64,000 nt of DNA, from NCBI RefSeq assembly GCF_000374465.1, contig NZ_KB894528.1, positions 609,127-673,126 of the forward strand. Direction: 5' to 3'. Of the stretch, positions 11,246-21,583 are shown in pieces. Position 1 is the first letter of the stretch. Each line of letters begins with the position of its first letter. The notes under the pieces are model-generated. The model searched no databases and was not told where the DNA came from. It was given only the letters and a program-made list of their open reading frames with translations. Both the position numbers and the translations under genes were made by a program. This DNA comes from Ahrensia kielensis DSM 5890 (lineage in GTDB: Bacteria; Pseudomonadota; Alphaproteobacteria; Rhizobiales; Rhizobiaceae).

Positions 11246-11521
11246 CCAAAGGGAAACCAAATTTGATTGGATAAATCAGAAAATATCCTTCTGGTCGGCG
11301 CGAGGTATAGGGATACATTATCGCGCGGTCAACCGCGTTTTTGCGTTGATTTGTAGAAAAATACTTAATTTTGCCACACACGCGAAATGGTGATTGGCTT
11401 GTGATCGTTTTACAGCCTATTTGTGCCCCTAATTTCAAAGGGTGCGCGGTTTAACCACCTTGTAAACAAACCAAATAAGCCGCTTAAGCTCTAAATTAGA
11501 GAATCACACGGATTAAGCTGT

Positions 11522-12268
11522 ATGGCACTGGACATTTCTTACGCAACGGCACTGGGTGCAGGCGCTTTATCATTTCTATCACCATGCGTTTTACCGCTTG
11601 TACCACCTTATCTGTGCTACATGGCCGGCGTTACTGTGGATGAGTTTCGCGGAGAGGCCGTTGAGAAAAAAGCTATCGTCATACGCGGCGCACTCATCAC
11701 CGCTTCGCTTGCCTTTGTTTTAGGCTTTACAACCGTATTCGTGGCGCTTGGAGCAGGGGCCAGCACGATTGGCGGCTTTTTGCGCGCATATCAGCAAGAA
11801 CTGGCAATCGCGGCCGGTGTCGTGATCATTATCATGGGCTTGAATTTTCTTGGCGTTTTCCGCTTGTCGATATTATCGCGCGAAGCACGTTTTCAAGCGC
11901 AAGGAAAACCAGCCAATCCCTTCATGTCTTATATTATGGGCCTTGCCTTCGCATTTGGCTGGACACCCTGCATCGGGCCCGTGCTCGGCCCAATCCTTAC
12001 GCTCGCAGGCGCAAAAGACAGCGTCGCAGACGGCGCAATGCTGCTAGCGGTCTATTCAGCAGGTCTCGGCATACCATTTTTAATTGCAGCACTGTTTTCT
12101 GGCGCATTTATGCGATTCTTAAGCCGTTTCCGCAGCAAAATGGGTTTGGTAGAAAAAGTAATGGGCGTTCTTCTGATCATTGCCGGCGTGTTGTTCTTGA
12201 CCGGCGGCATGCAAAGCATGGCCTTTTGGCTGCTTGAAGAGTTTCCAGCGCTCGGACGCCTTGGTTAA
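11522..12268 (+). CDS. ccdA: Cytochrome c biogenesis protein CcdA (DsbD membrane-domain type)
   Basis: Polytopic inner-membrane thiol carrier that passes reducing power from cytosolic thioredoxin to periplasmic apocytochrome c and other thiol proteins. The 248-residue protein is the short CcdA form without the periplasmic domains of DsbD. The two redox cysteines are visible in LSFLSPCVLPLVPP (Cys22) and in FGWTPCIGPVLGP. Six hydrophobic segments follow the normal spacing. It is not adjacent to other ccm genes. Its 3' end overlaps that of the convergent DMT transporter by 4 bp. Confidence 0.94.
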   Translation: MALDISYATALGAGALSFLSPCVLPLVPPYLCYMAGVTVDEFRGEAVEKKAIVIRGALITASLAFVLGFTTVFVALGAGASTIGGFLRAYQQELAIAAGVVIIIMGLNFLGVFRLSILSREARFQAQGKPANPFMSYIMGLAFAFGWTPCIGPVLGPILTLAGAKDSVADGAMLLAVYSAGLGIPFLIAALFSGAFMRFLSRFRSKMGLVEKVMGVLLIIAGVLFLTGGMQSMAFWLLEEFPALGRLG

Positions 12269-13200
12269 GCTGCTTTTCGCTTAAATTTATCAAGCATGGA
12301 TTTGGGAAAAGTCGCCATTGTTACGCCGACCATGACGCAAATAATGCCAATGATGTGAAATGGTAGCAATTCTTCGCCAAGAAAGATCACTGCCATCAGT
12401 ACGCCATATGGCGTCATCAGATACATAAACAATCCGGCAATGGATGCACCAAGCGCACGCACCCCATATTGATAAGCTGAAAACGCGATCAAAGATGAAA
12501 TGAATATAATGCCAGCCACAGCACTCCATGCAGAAGCTGAGTGAGGCAATTGCGCGCCTGTATAAAAAGCATAAGTAGCAACAGGTAAATTGATGATCGC
12601 ACCGAAAATAGCGATTATCCCGAAAAGCGTAACACTGGAAAGTCCGCTAAAGCGCTCAGAGCGGTAGAGGATGGAATATCCAGCCCATGACAAAGCGGCC
12701 AAAGCAATCAGCAAATCGCCAGGGTTAAACGCAAACTGCGCAATCGTATCAAAACTGCCCTTAGCGACAATAATAACAATGCCCACAAATGCCACGGCGA
12801 TTCCCAAGCCTTCGCCTGGGCTGGACTTACGTGCCGCAAACACACGCTCTAGCAGAATGATGAGAATCGGCGCTGTGGAATAGATCAGCGTTGCATTGGT
12901 CGCGGTTGTCGATTGAAGGCCTAAATACACGCCGCTGCCAGAAATCCCCATGCCCAAAAAGCTCAAAAACAAGAAGAAGGGCCACTCAGTTCGTATCAAA
13001 CGCACCATTTGCGCACCGCCGCTTTTAATCGCAAATGGCAAAAGAATGATCGCAACGCACGCCCAGCGAATAAATGCCAATATAAAAGGGTCGGTTTCCG
13101 GTGCTACATAACGTCCGAAAATAAGATTCGTTGAGAAAAATGCCGGTGCTGCGATCATGACTAAGATCGGCAACCAATTTGGGGAAGACTGTGTGCTCAT
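12265..13200 (-). CDS. EamA/DMT-family transporter
   Basis: A 311-residue membrane protein with about ten hydrophobic segments arranged as two EamA repeats, the usual layout of drug/metabolite exporters. The first repeat contains NLIFGRYVAPETDPF and ATTATNATLIYSTAPI; the second ends in MTPYGVLMAVIFLGEELLP, the common second-repeat motif. Substrate cannot be predicted. It is convergent with ccdA (4-bp overlap) and divergent from glmU. Confidence 0.9.
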   Translation of the reverse strand: MSTQSSPNWLPILVMIAAPAFFSTNLIFGRYVAPETDPFILAFIRWACVAIILLPFAIKSGGAQMVRLIRTEWPFFLFLSFLGMGISGSGVYLGLQSTTATNATLIYSTAPILIILLERVFAARKSSPGEGLGIAVAFVGIVIIVAKGSFDTIAQFAFNPGDLLIALAALSWAGYSILYRSERFSGLSSVTLFGIIAIFGAIINLPVATYAFYTGAQLPHSASAWSAVAGIIFISSLIAFSAYQYGVRALGASIAGLFMYLMTPYGVLMAVIFLGEELLPFHIIGIICVMVGVTMATFPKSMLDKFKRKAA

Positions 13201-13327
13201 TCTAGCGCAATCTCACGCAACGCAATATTCTTCAAGCCATATCTTGCGCTATGTGTCCTGTCATGAAATCAAGGCGCACCTATAAATGATGGTCATAATT
13301 GACTATCCGAACGATGGAGCCGTCCAT

Positions 13328-14686
13328 ATGACGCGAAAATGCCTCACAATCATCCTTGCAGCAGGCAAGGGTACGCGCATGAAATCCGATTTACCAAAAG
13401 TGCTTCATCCTGTTGGCGGCCTGCCAATGGTTATGCATGCGATCAATGCTGCAAATATAGCTGGTACGGACAGGCTGGCGGTTGTGACAGGGCACGGCGC
13501 AGAACTGCTTGACGAGGCGCTGAAGTCGCACGGTGTGGACGCGCAAACATGTATCCAGAAAGAACAATTAGGCACCGCCAATGCCGTTGATGCAGCGCGC
13601 AGCGTCATCGATGAAGGCTTTGATGATGTCATCGCTATGTTTGGCGATACTCCATTGGTAAAACCTGAAACACTGGCTGACGCACGTGAAAAACTAAAAG
13701 CTGGTGCCCACGTCGTTGTGATCGGCTTTGAAACAGATAATCCATTCGGCTATGGCCGTTTGGTTGTCAAAGATGGGCAGCTAACCGCTATTGTCGAAGA
13801 AAAAGAAGCCAATGACGCCGAACGCGCAATTACGTTCTGCAATGGCGGCTTGATGGCGTTTAACGGCCGCAAACTTGGCGGACTGCTGGATAAGATCGAC
13901 AATAAAAATGCCAAGGGTGAGTTTTACCTGACCGATGCTGTTGCTGTTGCCAATGCTCAAGGCCTGAATGTTGAAGCAATGATTGCATCTGAAGAAGATG
14001 TGCTTGGCGTCAATAATCGCGTGGAACTGGCCAATGTTGAGCAAATTTGGCAAGAGCGCATACGCGAAAAACATCTGCTAAACGGGGTCAGCATGACCGC
14101 GCCGCATACTGTTTTCTTCCATCATGATACTAAAATCGAATATGGCGTTGTGATCGAACCAAATGTGTTTTTCGGGCCCAAAGTAAGCATTGATAAAGGC
14201 GCAAGAATTCGTGCTTTTAGCCACTTGGAAGGCGCCCAAATTGGCGCAAATGCAGAGATTGGACCTTTTGCGCGCCTGCGCCCCGGGGCAAATTTGAGCG
14301 AAAAGGCAAAGGTTGGCAATTTCTGCGAAGTTAAAAATGCTGACATTGCCGAAGGGGCAAAGGTCAATCATCTAACGTATATCGGTGATGCCTCTATTGG
14401 TGCTGGCGCAAATATCGGCGCAGGTACAATTACCTGCAATTATGACGGCATGAACAAGGCCAAGACGACGATTGGTGCGGGCGCATTTATCGGCTCCAAC
14501 TCTTCATTGGTTGCACCGTTAACAATCGGCGACAATGCCTATATCGCATCAGGTTCAGTCATCACGAATGATATTCCAGTAGATGCCGTTGGTTTTGGCC
14601 GCGCACGTCAAGAAACCAAACTGGGTCTAGCCGTAAAATTACGCGCACGCATCAAAGCAATTTATGAAGCGTCAAAGAAAGCCTAA
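13328..14686 (+). CDS. glmU: Bifunctional UDP-GlcNAc pyrophosphorylase / GlcN-1-P acetyltransferase
   Basis: Makes UDP-N-acetylglucosamine for peptidoglycan and lipopolysaccharide. The ATG at 13328 is preferred: it has GGAG about 9 nt upstream and places [15 protein letters not shown] at the usual distance from the N-terminus; an in-frame start at 13286 would add 14 non-conserved residues. The 452-residue protein has an N-terminal uridylyltransferase domain (GxGTRM loop) and a C-terminal left-handed beta-helix of hexapeptide repeats ([16 protein letters not shown], then [11 protein letters not shown]). Its 3' end overlaps the convergent recG by 4 bp. Confidence 0.97.
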   Translation: MTRKCLTIILAAGKGTRMKSDLPKVLHPVGGLPMVMHAINAANIAGTDRLAVVTGHGAELLDEALKSHGVDAQTCIQKEQLGTANAVDAARSVIDEGFDDVIAMFGDTPLVKPETLADAREKLKAGAHVVVIGFETDNPFGYGRLVVKDGQLTAIVEEKEANDAERAITFCNGGLMAFNGRKLGGLLDKIDNKNAKGEFYLTDAVAVANAQGLNVEAMIASEEDVLGVNNRVELANVEQIWQERIREKHLLNGVSMTAPHTVFFHHDTKIEYGVVIEPNVFFGPKVSIDKGARIRAFSHLEGAQIGANAEIGPFARLRPGANLSEKAKVGNFCEVKNADIAEGAKVNHLTYIGDASIGAGANIGAGTITCNYDGMNKAKTTIGAGAFIGSNSSLVAPLTIGDNAYIASGSVITNDIPVDAVGFGRARQETKLGLAVKLRARIKAIYEASKKA

Positions 14687-16788
14687 CCTGCTTGCAAAAG
14701 CCGGATCGCGCTATCGCGCTCAAACAAATAGAGCAGGGTGCGTAGCGCTTGGCCGCGCTGCGTTTCCAGCTTTGGATCATTGTGGATTATCAGCCGCGCA
14801 TCGTCGCGTGCAATCTCCAAAAGATGTCCATGCGCCTCCATTCGCGCCAAGCGAAATCCCGCCATGCCGGACTGCCGTGTGCCCAAAACTTCACCTTCGC
14901 CGCGAAGCTGCAAATCCTCTTCAGCAATACGAAATCCATCTTCGGTTTGCCGCATCACTTCTAGGCGTGCACGCGATGTTTCGCCGAGCGGATCTTTGTA
15001 AAGTAACAAACAGCTGGAATCTTGATCGCCGCGACCAACACGGCCGCGCAGCTGGTGCAATTGCGACAGGCCAAAGCGTTCCGCATGTTCAATCACAATA
15101 ATCGTTGCATCAGGCACATCAACGCCAACTTCAATAACCGTTGTTGCAACAAGAATACGCGTTTCGCCAGATTTAAACGCAGCCATTGCAGCGTCTTTTT
15201 CTGCGCCCTTCATCTGCCCGTGAACAAGTCCGACATTGCTGCCAAAACGGCTACTCAGTTCTTTGTGCCGTTGCTCAACTGAGGTCAGACCTAAATCCTC
15301 ATTTTCTTCAACAAGAGGGCAAATCCAATAGATTTTTTGTCCCTCTTTGATCGCATCGCCCATACGGGTGGTAATCTCTTCAATCCGGCCAAGCGGCAGC
15401 GCAACCGTCTTAATAGGCTTACGGCCAACAGGTTTTTCATCAAGCCGTGAAACATCCATATCGCCATAATGCGTAAGAACCAATGTGCGCGGTATCGGTG
15501 TTGCTGTCATAACCAGCATGTCCGTTGCTTGCCCTTTAGACGCCAAGAGCAAGCGTTGGTGAACGCCAAAACGGTGCTGCTCATCCACAACAGCAAGGCC
15601 AAGGTCTTTAAAAACAACACCTTCTTGAAAAATCGCATGGGTTCCAATGAGAATATCAAGCTCGCCAGCCGCCAGCGCAGCCAGCATATCGCGGCGCACA
15701 ACACCTTTTTCACGGCCTGTGAGTAGGTCCACACGCAAGCCTGCACGCTCTGCAATCGGCTTGATTGTCGCAAAGTGTTGGCGCGCCAGCACTTCAGTTG
15801 GTGCCATCAAAGCTCCTTGCGTGCCCGCCTCAACGGCGGTGCTAAGCGCACATAAAGCCACAATCGTTTTGCCGCTACCAACATCACCTTGCAGCAAACG
15901 AAGCATGCGCTCGTCAGACGCCATATCCTTTTTGATTTCATCAATTGATCGTTTTTGCGCATCGGTAAGCGGATAATGAAAGGCCTCAAGAACGCGCTGA
16001 TTTATGGTGTTGTCGCCAGCCAATTTACGTCCGGCACTGCGCTTCATCGTTTTGCGAACCAAAGCCAACGCGAGCTGCCCCGCCAGCAATTCATCATATG
16101 CAAGGCGCTGGCGCGGTAAAGTATCCAGCGCAAGATCAGCCTCCGAATCAGGATTATGCAATGTTTCAAGTGCTTGCTTAAATGGCGGAAACTGTTCACG
16201 CGCCAGAAGAGTTGGATCAATCCATTCAGGCATTTCTGGTACGCGTTCTACAGATTGCGTCACAGCTTTTCGCAATACTTTAGATGAAAGACCAGCCGTA
16301 AGCCCATATATTGGCTCAACTAATGGCAATTCATGCGATTTACTTTCAAGCACCATATAGTCTGGATGCACCATAGAAGCGCGACCATTGAACCATTCCA
16401 CACGGCCAGACACGATGACTCTTTCACCAACAGGCAGCGCATTTTCCAGCCAATTGCCTTTTGCTCTGAAAAACGTGAGGCTGATTTCGCCCGTCTCATC
16501 ATGTCCAAAAACACGGTATGGCACACGCGGCTGACCGCGCGGTGTGGGCTGGTGTCGGTCAATATAAAGCGCAAGCGTAACGATGCCGCCGCCAGCAAAG
16601 GCAATGCCCGGCCGCGAGCGGCGGTCAATCAAAGAGTGCGGCAAATGAAATGCCAAGGCACTCACGCGCGGCACATTAAGCTCTCCACTGTTACCCAGCA
16701 GATTGCCCAAAAGAATAGCCACTTTATTACCAATGCCCTCAAGCGTGGTAACGGGTGCAAACAATGGATCGAGAATAGAAGGGCGCAT
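14683..16788 (-). CDS. recG: ATP-dependent DNA helicase RecG
   Basis: Branch-migration helicase that remodels stalled replication forks and Holliday junctions. The 701-residue protein has an N-terminal wedge/OB domain and superfamily 2 helicase motifs: motif I GDVGSGKT, motif II DEQHRFG and motif [11 protein letters not shown], followed by the helicase C domain with QLRGRVGRG. The length is normal for the family. It is divergent from sdhE, with 120 bp between the starts, and convergent with glmU. sdhE and mfd beside it form a common alphaproteobacterial neighbourhood. Confidence 0.97.
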   Translation of the reverse strand: MRPSILDPLFAPVTTLEGIGNKVAILLGNLLGNSGELNVPRVSALAFHLPHSLIDRRSRPGIAFAGGGIVTLALYIDRHQPTPRGQPRVPYRVFGHDETGEISLTFFRAKGNWLENALPVGERVIVSGRVEWFNGRASMVHPDYMVLESKSHELPLVEPIYGLTAGLSSKVLRKAVTQSVERVPEMPEWIDPTLLAREQFPPFKQALETLHNPDSEADLALDTLPRQRLAYDELLAGQLALALVRKTMKRSAGRKLAGDNTINQRVLEAFHYPLTDAQKRSIDEIKKDMASDERMLRLLQGDVGSGKTIVALCALSTAVEAGTQGALMAPTEVLARQHFATIKPIAERAGLRVDLLTGREKGVVRRDMLAALAAGELDILIGTHAIFQEGVVFKDLGLAVVDEQHRFGVHQRLLLASKGQATDMLVMTATPIPRTLVLTHYGDMDVSRLDEKPVGRKPIKTVALPLGRIEEITTRMGDAIKEGQKIYWICPLVEENEDLGLTSVEQRHKELSSRFGSNVGLVHGQMKGAEKDAAMAAFKSGETRILVATTVIEVGVDVPDATIIVIEHAERFGLSQLHQLRGRVGRGDQDSSCLLLYKDPLGETSRARLEVMRQTEDGFRIAEEDLQLRGEGEVLGTRQSGMAGFRLARMEAHGHLLEIARDDARLIIHNDPKLETQRGQALRTLLYLFERDSAIRLLQAG

Positions 16789-16908
16789 GACTTATCTTTG
16801 TTTCGAAATTGCTGACAGATCAAGGCTGACAAACCAATAGTGTAGCGTTATACCGCCAACTCTAGCAAAGATTGAAAAAAGCATATCAAAGCGAATTAAA
16901 GGCAAGGC

Positions 16909-17184
16909 ATGACCGAAGCAATATCACTTGATGCACGGCGCAAACGCGCACGATTTCGTTCTTGGCACCGTGGCATGAAAGAGATGGATATGATTTTGGG
17001 CGGTTACGCCGATGCACATATCAACGATATATCAGAATCAGATCTGACAATTTTAGAAGATTTGATGGATAGTCTCGACCGAGATCTTTTCAAATGGTTC
17101 ACAGGCGAAGGCCCAGTGCCTGACGAATTTAACACGCCTGTGTTTCACAAAATTTGTGCTTTTCATAAAATAGATCTGTCATGA
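16909..17184 (+). CDS. sdhE: FAD assembly factor SdhE (SDHAF2 family)
   Basis: Small cytosolic protein (91 residues) that promotes covalent attachment of FAD to the succinate dehydrogenase flavoprotein subunit. The family hallmark RGxxE occurs as HRGMKEMD, followed by a helical region with LEDLMDSLDRDLFKWFTG, typical of this DUF339 fold. It overlaps the mfd start by 4 bp (ATGA), so the two are translationally coupled, an arrangement common in Rhizobiales. Confidence 0.95.
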   Translation: MTEAISLDARRKRARFRSWHRGMKEMDMILGGYADAHINDISESDLTILEDLMDSLDRDLFKWFTGEGPVPDEFNTPVFHKICAFHKIDLS

Positions 17185-20100
17185 GCGATAAAGCTATTTT
17201 GTTCGACCTGCCGCATATTCCCAAAGATGCAGGCGAGGTTACACTTGCCAATGCCGCTGATGGCATAGAAGCATTATTTGCGGCTCGATATGCGCAGACG
17301 CTCAAAGCGCCCGTTTATTATGTAGCGCGCGATGGCGCACATATGGCTGAGCTCGCGCAGATCATTGCGTTTGAAGCGCCGGAATTAAAAGTCATCAACT
17401 TCCCCGCTTGGGACTGTTTGCCCTATGACCGCGTATCACCGAGCGCAGAAGTCTCAGCGCAGCGCATGATGGCATTGGCAGCAATTGGCGCATTAAAAGA
17501 AACACCCAAAGCGGCTATTATCATCACATCGGCCAACGCCGTCTTGCAACGCGTTCCAAAGATTGAATCTGTCGCACAGCAGATGTTTTCAGCCAAACCC
17601 GGTTCCGTCATCGCGATGGATGAAATCACGCGAAAACTCTCAAGTAATGGCTTTGAGCGCGTTAGCACCGTGCGTGAAATCGGTGAATTTGCAGTGCGCG
17701 GCGGTATTCTTGATCTTTTCGCACCAGGCAGTGATGCACCCGTTCGGTTGGACTTTTTTGGCGATACGCTGGAAACAATTCGCTCATTTGATCCCGCAAC
17801 ACAGCGCACAATTACACAGCTTAAATCATTCTCGCTCCAACCTATGAGCGAAGTCACGCTCAACGCGCAGACGATTGCACGTTTTAGATCGGGTTATTTG
17901 GAGACATTTGGCGCCACACAGCGCGGTGATGCACTTTATGAAGCCATTACAGCGCAAAGCCGTTTTGCTGGCATGGAACACTGGCTGCCTCTTTTTTATG
18001 AGGCGCTGGACGAACCGCTGCTTATTTTAGATGACGCGCCGATCATTTTTGAACATCTGGCGAAGGATTCGATCGCAGAACGCAGAGCGCAGGTCGATGA
18101 CCATTATGATTCGCGCAAAACATCGCTAGAAAATTCCAAAAGTGGGCAGGGCACGCCCTATAAACCACTTGATCCTGATCTGCTTTATGTCGGTAAGAGT
18201 GAATTTGAAGCCAGCCTAACAGGCCGCACCCGCATTAACATCACCCCTTTTGATGAGCCGGAAAGCGATACACGATCAATCGTATCGCTAGATGCGAAAA
18301 CCGGCCGTAACTTCTCGGCTGAACGCGCCACGCCTAATCTAAATGTATTTGAGATTGCGGCGCACTATATTGCAGATCGTCGCGCAGATAATAAGCGCAC
18401 GCTGCTGACCGGTTGGTCGGACGGCTCACTTGGCCGTTTACACCAGATACTAGAAGAGCATGGTCTGGGTGGTTTTCAGCCCATTGAGCGCGCATCAGAT
18501 ATTGCCAATGTTCAAAATGGTGTCACTGCGACTGCGGTATTAAATATTGAACACGGCTTTGAAACACCAAGTACAATTGTTTTAGCCGAACAGGACATTT
18601 TGGGCGACAGATTAGTGCGCCGCCGCCGCAAAAAACGCGCCTCTGATTTCATTTCCGAAGTCGCATCGCTAAATGTGGACGATCTGGTTGTTCATGTTGA
18701 TCACGGTATTGGCCGCTTTGCAGGCCTGAAAACCATTGATGTGACGGGCGCACCGCATGACTGCCTCGAAATTAGATACCACGGCGATGATCGCCTGTTC
18801 CTACCAGTTGAAAACATCGAGCTTTTATCGCGCTACGGTTCGGATAGCGCAGAAGCACAGCTTGACCGCCTAGGCGGCGGCGCATGGCAATCACGCAAAG
18901 CCAAGCTTAAGAAGCAACTGCTTGAGATGGCAGGGGAACTCATCGCCATTGCCGCTGAACGCCAAATGCGCGATGCGCCAATATTGCGCTCGCCAGATGG
19001 TCTTTATGATGAATTTGCAGCCCGTTTCCCTTATGATGAAACAGAAGATCAACAGAGCGCCATTGATGCCGTCATTGATGATCTAGGCGCTGGAAAACCC
19101 ATGGACCGCTTGGTTTGCGGTGATGTGGGATTTGGCAAAACAGAAGTTGCACAGCGTGCAGCCTTTTTAGGTGCCATGAACGGCGTTCAGGTCGCGGTTG
19201 TTGTGCCAACGACATTGCTTGCCCGCCAGCATTACAAAGCAATTTCTGAACGTTTCGCTGGCCTGCCCATCAAAGTTGCACATGCATCACGGCTTGCAGG
19301 CTCCAAAGCCTTGTCCGAAGCGAAAAAAGGCATTGCGGACGGCACTGTTGATATCGTGGTCGGCACCCATGCGCTATTGGCAAAAACCATCAGCTTTAAA
19401 AATCTTGGCGTGCTTATTATCGATGAAGAGCAGCGTTTTGGTGTGAAACATAAAGAGCGTTTAAAAGAGCTTAAATCAGACATTCATGTGCTGACCCTAT
19501 CGGCAACACCAATCCCGCGCACCATGCAATTGGCGCTAACGGGCGTACGCGAATTATCGCTTATCACAACGGCACCCGTTGACCGCTTAGCGGTGCGAAC
19601 CTTCGTGTCGCCGTTTGATTCGCTGATTATTCGCGAGACATTACTGCGCGAAAAATATCGCGGCGGCCAAAGCTTTTATGTCTGCCCACGCGTTTCAGAT
19701 ATCGCTGATGTGAAAGCTTTTCTCGAAAGCGATGTTCCAGAACTGCGCGTTGCAATCGCCCACGGCCAAATGGCATCGAGCGAGCTGGAAGATGTCATGA
19801 ACGCGTTTTATGACGGCTCTTACGATGTGCTTTTAGCAACCACGATTGTCGAATCGGGATTAGATATTCCATCTGCAAACACATTGATCGTGCACCGCGC
19901 CGATATGTTCGGCCTTGCACAGCTTTACCAATTGCGTGGACGTGTTGGCCGCTCGAAACTGCGCGCCCATGCGCTGTTTACGCTTCCGGTCAATAAAACG
20001 CTGACGAAAAATGCTGAGCGCCGCCTTAAAGTCTTGCAATCGCTGGACACGCTTGGTGCTGGCTTCCAATTGGCAAGCCATGATTTGGATATTCGCGGTG

Positions 20101-20684
20101 CGGGCAATTTGCTTGGCGATGAGCAATCCGGCCATATCAAAGAAGTCGGTTTTGAGCTTTATCAGCAAATGCTGGAAGAGGCGGTCGCAGAACTTAAAGG
20201 CGATAACAGCCCGCAATCATCTGAATGGTCGCCGCAAATTACAATCGGTACACCAGTCATGATTCCGGAAAGCTATGTTGCTGACCTGTCATTGCGTCTG
20301 TCGCTCTATAGGCGCCTTGGTGATTTTGAAGAATTGCAAGAAATTGATGCATTCGGCGCTGAAATGGTCGACCGCTTTGGTCCGCTACCAAGCGAAGTCG
20401 AGCACTTGCTGAAAATCGTTTATATCAAAGCACTTTGCCGCAAGGCTAATGTTGAGAAAATTGACGCAGGGCCCAAAGGCGCAGTTGTCACATTCCGTGA
20501 GAAAACGTTTGTGGATCCGGCAGGTCTTGTCAAATGGATTGGCGAGCAGGGCACTTTGGCCCGTATCCGTCCGGATCAGTCGATTGTCTTTGCCCGTGAT
20601 TGGCCAAGTGCAGAAAAACGCCTCAAAGGGGCCGCGGTCATCATCAATAAGCTGGCCAAAATCGCAGAAGCTTCAAACAACTGA
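17181..20684 (+). CDS. mfd: Transcription-repair coupling factor Mfd
   Basis: Removes RNA polymerase stalled at DNA lesions and recruits the UvrABC excision system. At 1167 residues it has all the usual parts: N-terminal UvrB-homology modules, the RNA-polymerase-binding domain (VVHVDHGIGRFAGLK), and a RecG-like translocase with GDVGFGKTEVA, DEEQRFGVKHKE and SATPIPRTMQ, then QLRGRVGRS and the C-terminal TRCF domain. The start overlaps the sdhE stop. A hairpin follows the stop codon. Confidence 0.98.
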   Translation: MSDKAILFDLPHIPKDAGEVTLANAADGIEALFAARYAQTLKAPVYYVARDGAHMAELAQIIAFEAPELKVINFPAWDCLPYDRVSPSAEVSAQRMMALAAIGALKETPKAAIIITSANAVLQRVPKIESVAQQMFSAKPGSVIAMDEITRKLSSNGFERVSTVREIGEFAVRGGILDLFAPGSDAPVRLDFFGDTLETIRSFDPATQRTITQLKSFSLQPMSEVTLNAQTIARFRSGYLETFGATQRGDALYEAITAQSRFAGMEHWLPLFYEALDEPLLILDDAPIIFEHLAKDSIAERRAQVDDHYDSRKTSLENSKSGQGTPYKPLDPDLLYVGKSEFEASLTGRTRINITPFDEPESDTRSIVSLDAKTGRNFSAERATPNLNVFEIAAHYIADRRADNKRTLLTGWSDGSLGRLHQILEEHGLGGFQPIERASDIANVQNGVTATAVLNIEHGFETPSTIVLAEQDILGDRLVRRRRKKRASDFISEVASLNVDDLVVHVDHGIGRFAGLKTIDVTGAPHDCLEIRYHGDDRLFLPVENIELLSRYGSDSAEAQLDRLGGGAWQSRKAKLKKQLLEMAGELIAIAAERQMRDAPILRSPDGLYDEFAARFPYDETEDQQSAIDAVIDDLGAGKPMDRLVCGDVGFGKTEVAQRAAFLGAMNGVQVAVVVPTTLLARQHYKAISERFAGLPIKVAHASRLAGSKALSEAKKGIADGTVDIVVGTHALLAKTISFKNLGVLIIDEEQRFGVKHKERLKELKSDIHVLTLSATPIPRTMQLALTGVRELSLITTAPVDRLAVRTFVSPFDSLIIRETLLREKYRGGQSFYVCPRVSDIADVKAFLESDVPELRVAIAHGQMASSELEDVMNAFYDGSYDVLLATTIVESGLDIPSANTLIVHRADMFGLAQLYQLRGRVGRSKLRAHALFTLPVNKTLTKNAERRLKVLQSLDTLGAGFQLASHDLDIRGAGNLLGDEQSGHIKEVGFELYQQMLEEAVAELKGDNSPQSSEWSPQITIGTPVMIPESYVADLSLRLSLYRRLGDFEELQEIDAFGAEMVDRFGPLPSEVEHLLKIVYIKALCRKANVEKIDAGPKGAVVTFREKTFVDPAGLVKWIGEQGTLARIRPDQSIVFARDWPSAEKRLKGAAVIINKLAKIAEASNN

Positions 20685-20689
20685 ATAAA

Positions 20690-20717
20690 AAAGCCGCTGG
20701 TTTTACCCAGCGGCTTT
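20690..20717 (-). terminator. Hairpin between mfd and the convergent ialB-family gene, terminator mainly for the minus strand
   Basis: An 11-bp stem, AAAGCCGCTGG (20690-20700) with CCAGCGGCTTT (20707-20717). Read on the minus strand the stem is followed by a run of six T, making a good intrinsic terminator for the gene at 20747-21364. On the plus strand the tail is only TTTGATTT, so termination of mfd would be weaker. Confidence 0.8.
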
Positions 20718-20746
20718 GATTTCTAATAAAGAAACTTAAGCAGTTT

Positions 20747-21364
20747 TTACTGCGCGCTTTTCGCTTTTTCCTGCTCATCTTTGAGCTTTTTCTGGAATTC
20801 TTCGCGGCGCTTTACGATCTCAGCTTGAAGTTCTTGCTGGCGATCTTGCAATTCAGACTGCTTTAGCGGCTCACCATCAAATGCTGATGTAAAACCTTCC
20901 AAAGTGATCTTGATTGGGTTTGGCTGGTTTTGGAAATTAACAGTCGTCAATGTCAATTCACCGCCACGCTTCAAAGAAGCAACCAATTCCGGTGTCAATG
21001 GAGCTTCAGCAACACAGCGGTCTGGCAAACAGATTGAGTAATTAATCTTCTTGGCTGTGCCACCATCGATTTGCATGCCAACACCGGCTGGAATAACGCG
21101 GCCAGTTGGAACAGCAATCTGGAAGAGAGCACGGTTTGTTTTACCTGTGATCTGAATGAGGTTCACAGCTGTCAAAAGCTGGCCAGTATTGGCTTGGCGA
21201 ATGTTTTGTACATTACAGATGTTATTATCACCTTGCTGAGTACAAACTTTAAACCAACCCTGCGGCTGTTGTTGAGCAGCATCTTGTGCAGATGCAGGCG
21301 TCATAATGGAAGTAGCTGCGAGGGCAGCAAAACCGAAAACTGTTTTATTCATGAGTGAACGCAT
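20747..21364 (-). CDS. Invasion-associated locus B (IalB) family secreted protein
   Basis: Periplasmic protein of the IalB family, 205 residues from ATG 21364. That start has AAGGAC 10 nt upstream and gives a signal peptide (NKTVFGFAALAATS, cleaved near PASAQ); a longer open frame to 21529 lacks these features. The mature part has GWFKVCTQQGDNNICNVQ and a paired Cys in YSICLPDRC, suggesting disulfides as in other members. The last 45 residues are a charged, coiled-coil-like tail (QQELQAEIVKRREEF). IalB was named in Bartonella, but homologues are widespread in free-living Rhizobiales, so no virulence role is implied. Confidence 0.88.
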   Translation of the reverse strand: MRSLMNKTVFGFAALAATSIMTPASAQDAAQQQPQGWFKVCTQQGDNNICNVQNIRQANTGQLLTAVNLIQITGKTNRALFQIAVPTGRVIPAGVGMQIDGGTAKKINYSICLPDRCVAEAPLTPELVASLKRGGELTLTTVNFQNQPNPIKITLEGFTSAFDGEPLKQSELQDRQQELQAEIVKRREEFQKKLKDEQEKAKSAQ

Positions 21365-21583
21365 AAGCGAGCTTGTCCTTTTAGATACTTCAAATTGTAA
21401 TATCGACGCTCTGGGCTTGAAATAAGGCCGCAAAATGTCATTTGTTCTCGCCCGTTTACACAAACGGACACGTAATTTCCAGCCCCACATATAGACTTGA
21501 TAGAATTTATCGCTTGGGTTGGACGGCACAATTGCACAATGATAGTGTTACGACTCATTAATACCAGCCTTGGGAGAGACCTT

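Noticed and set aside
11208-11438. Minus-strand open frame overlapping tRNA-Lys
   Set aside because: Its end is the translated tRNA gene; no protein features or ribosome site.
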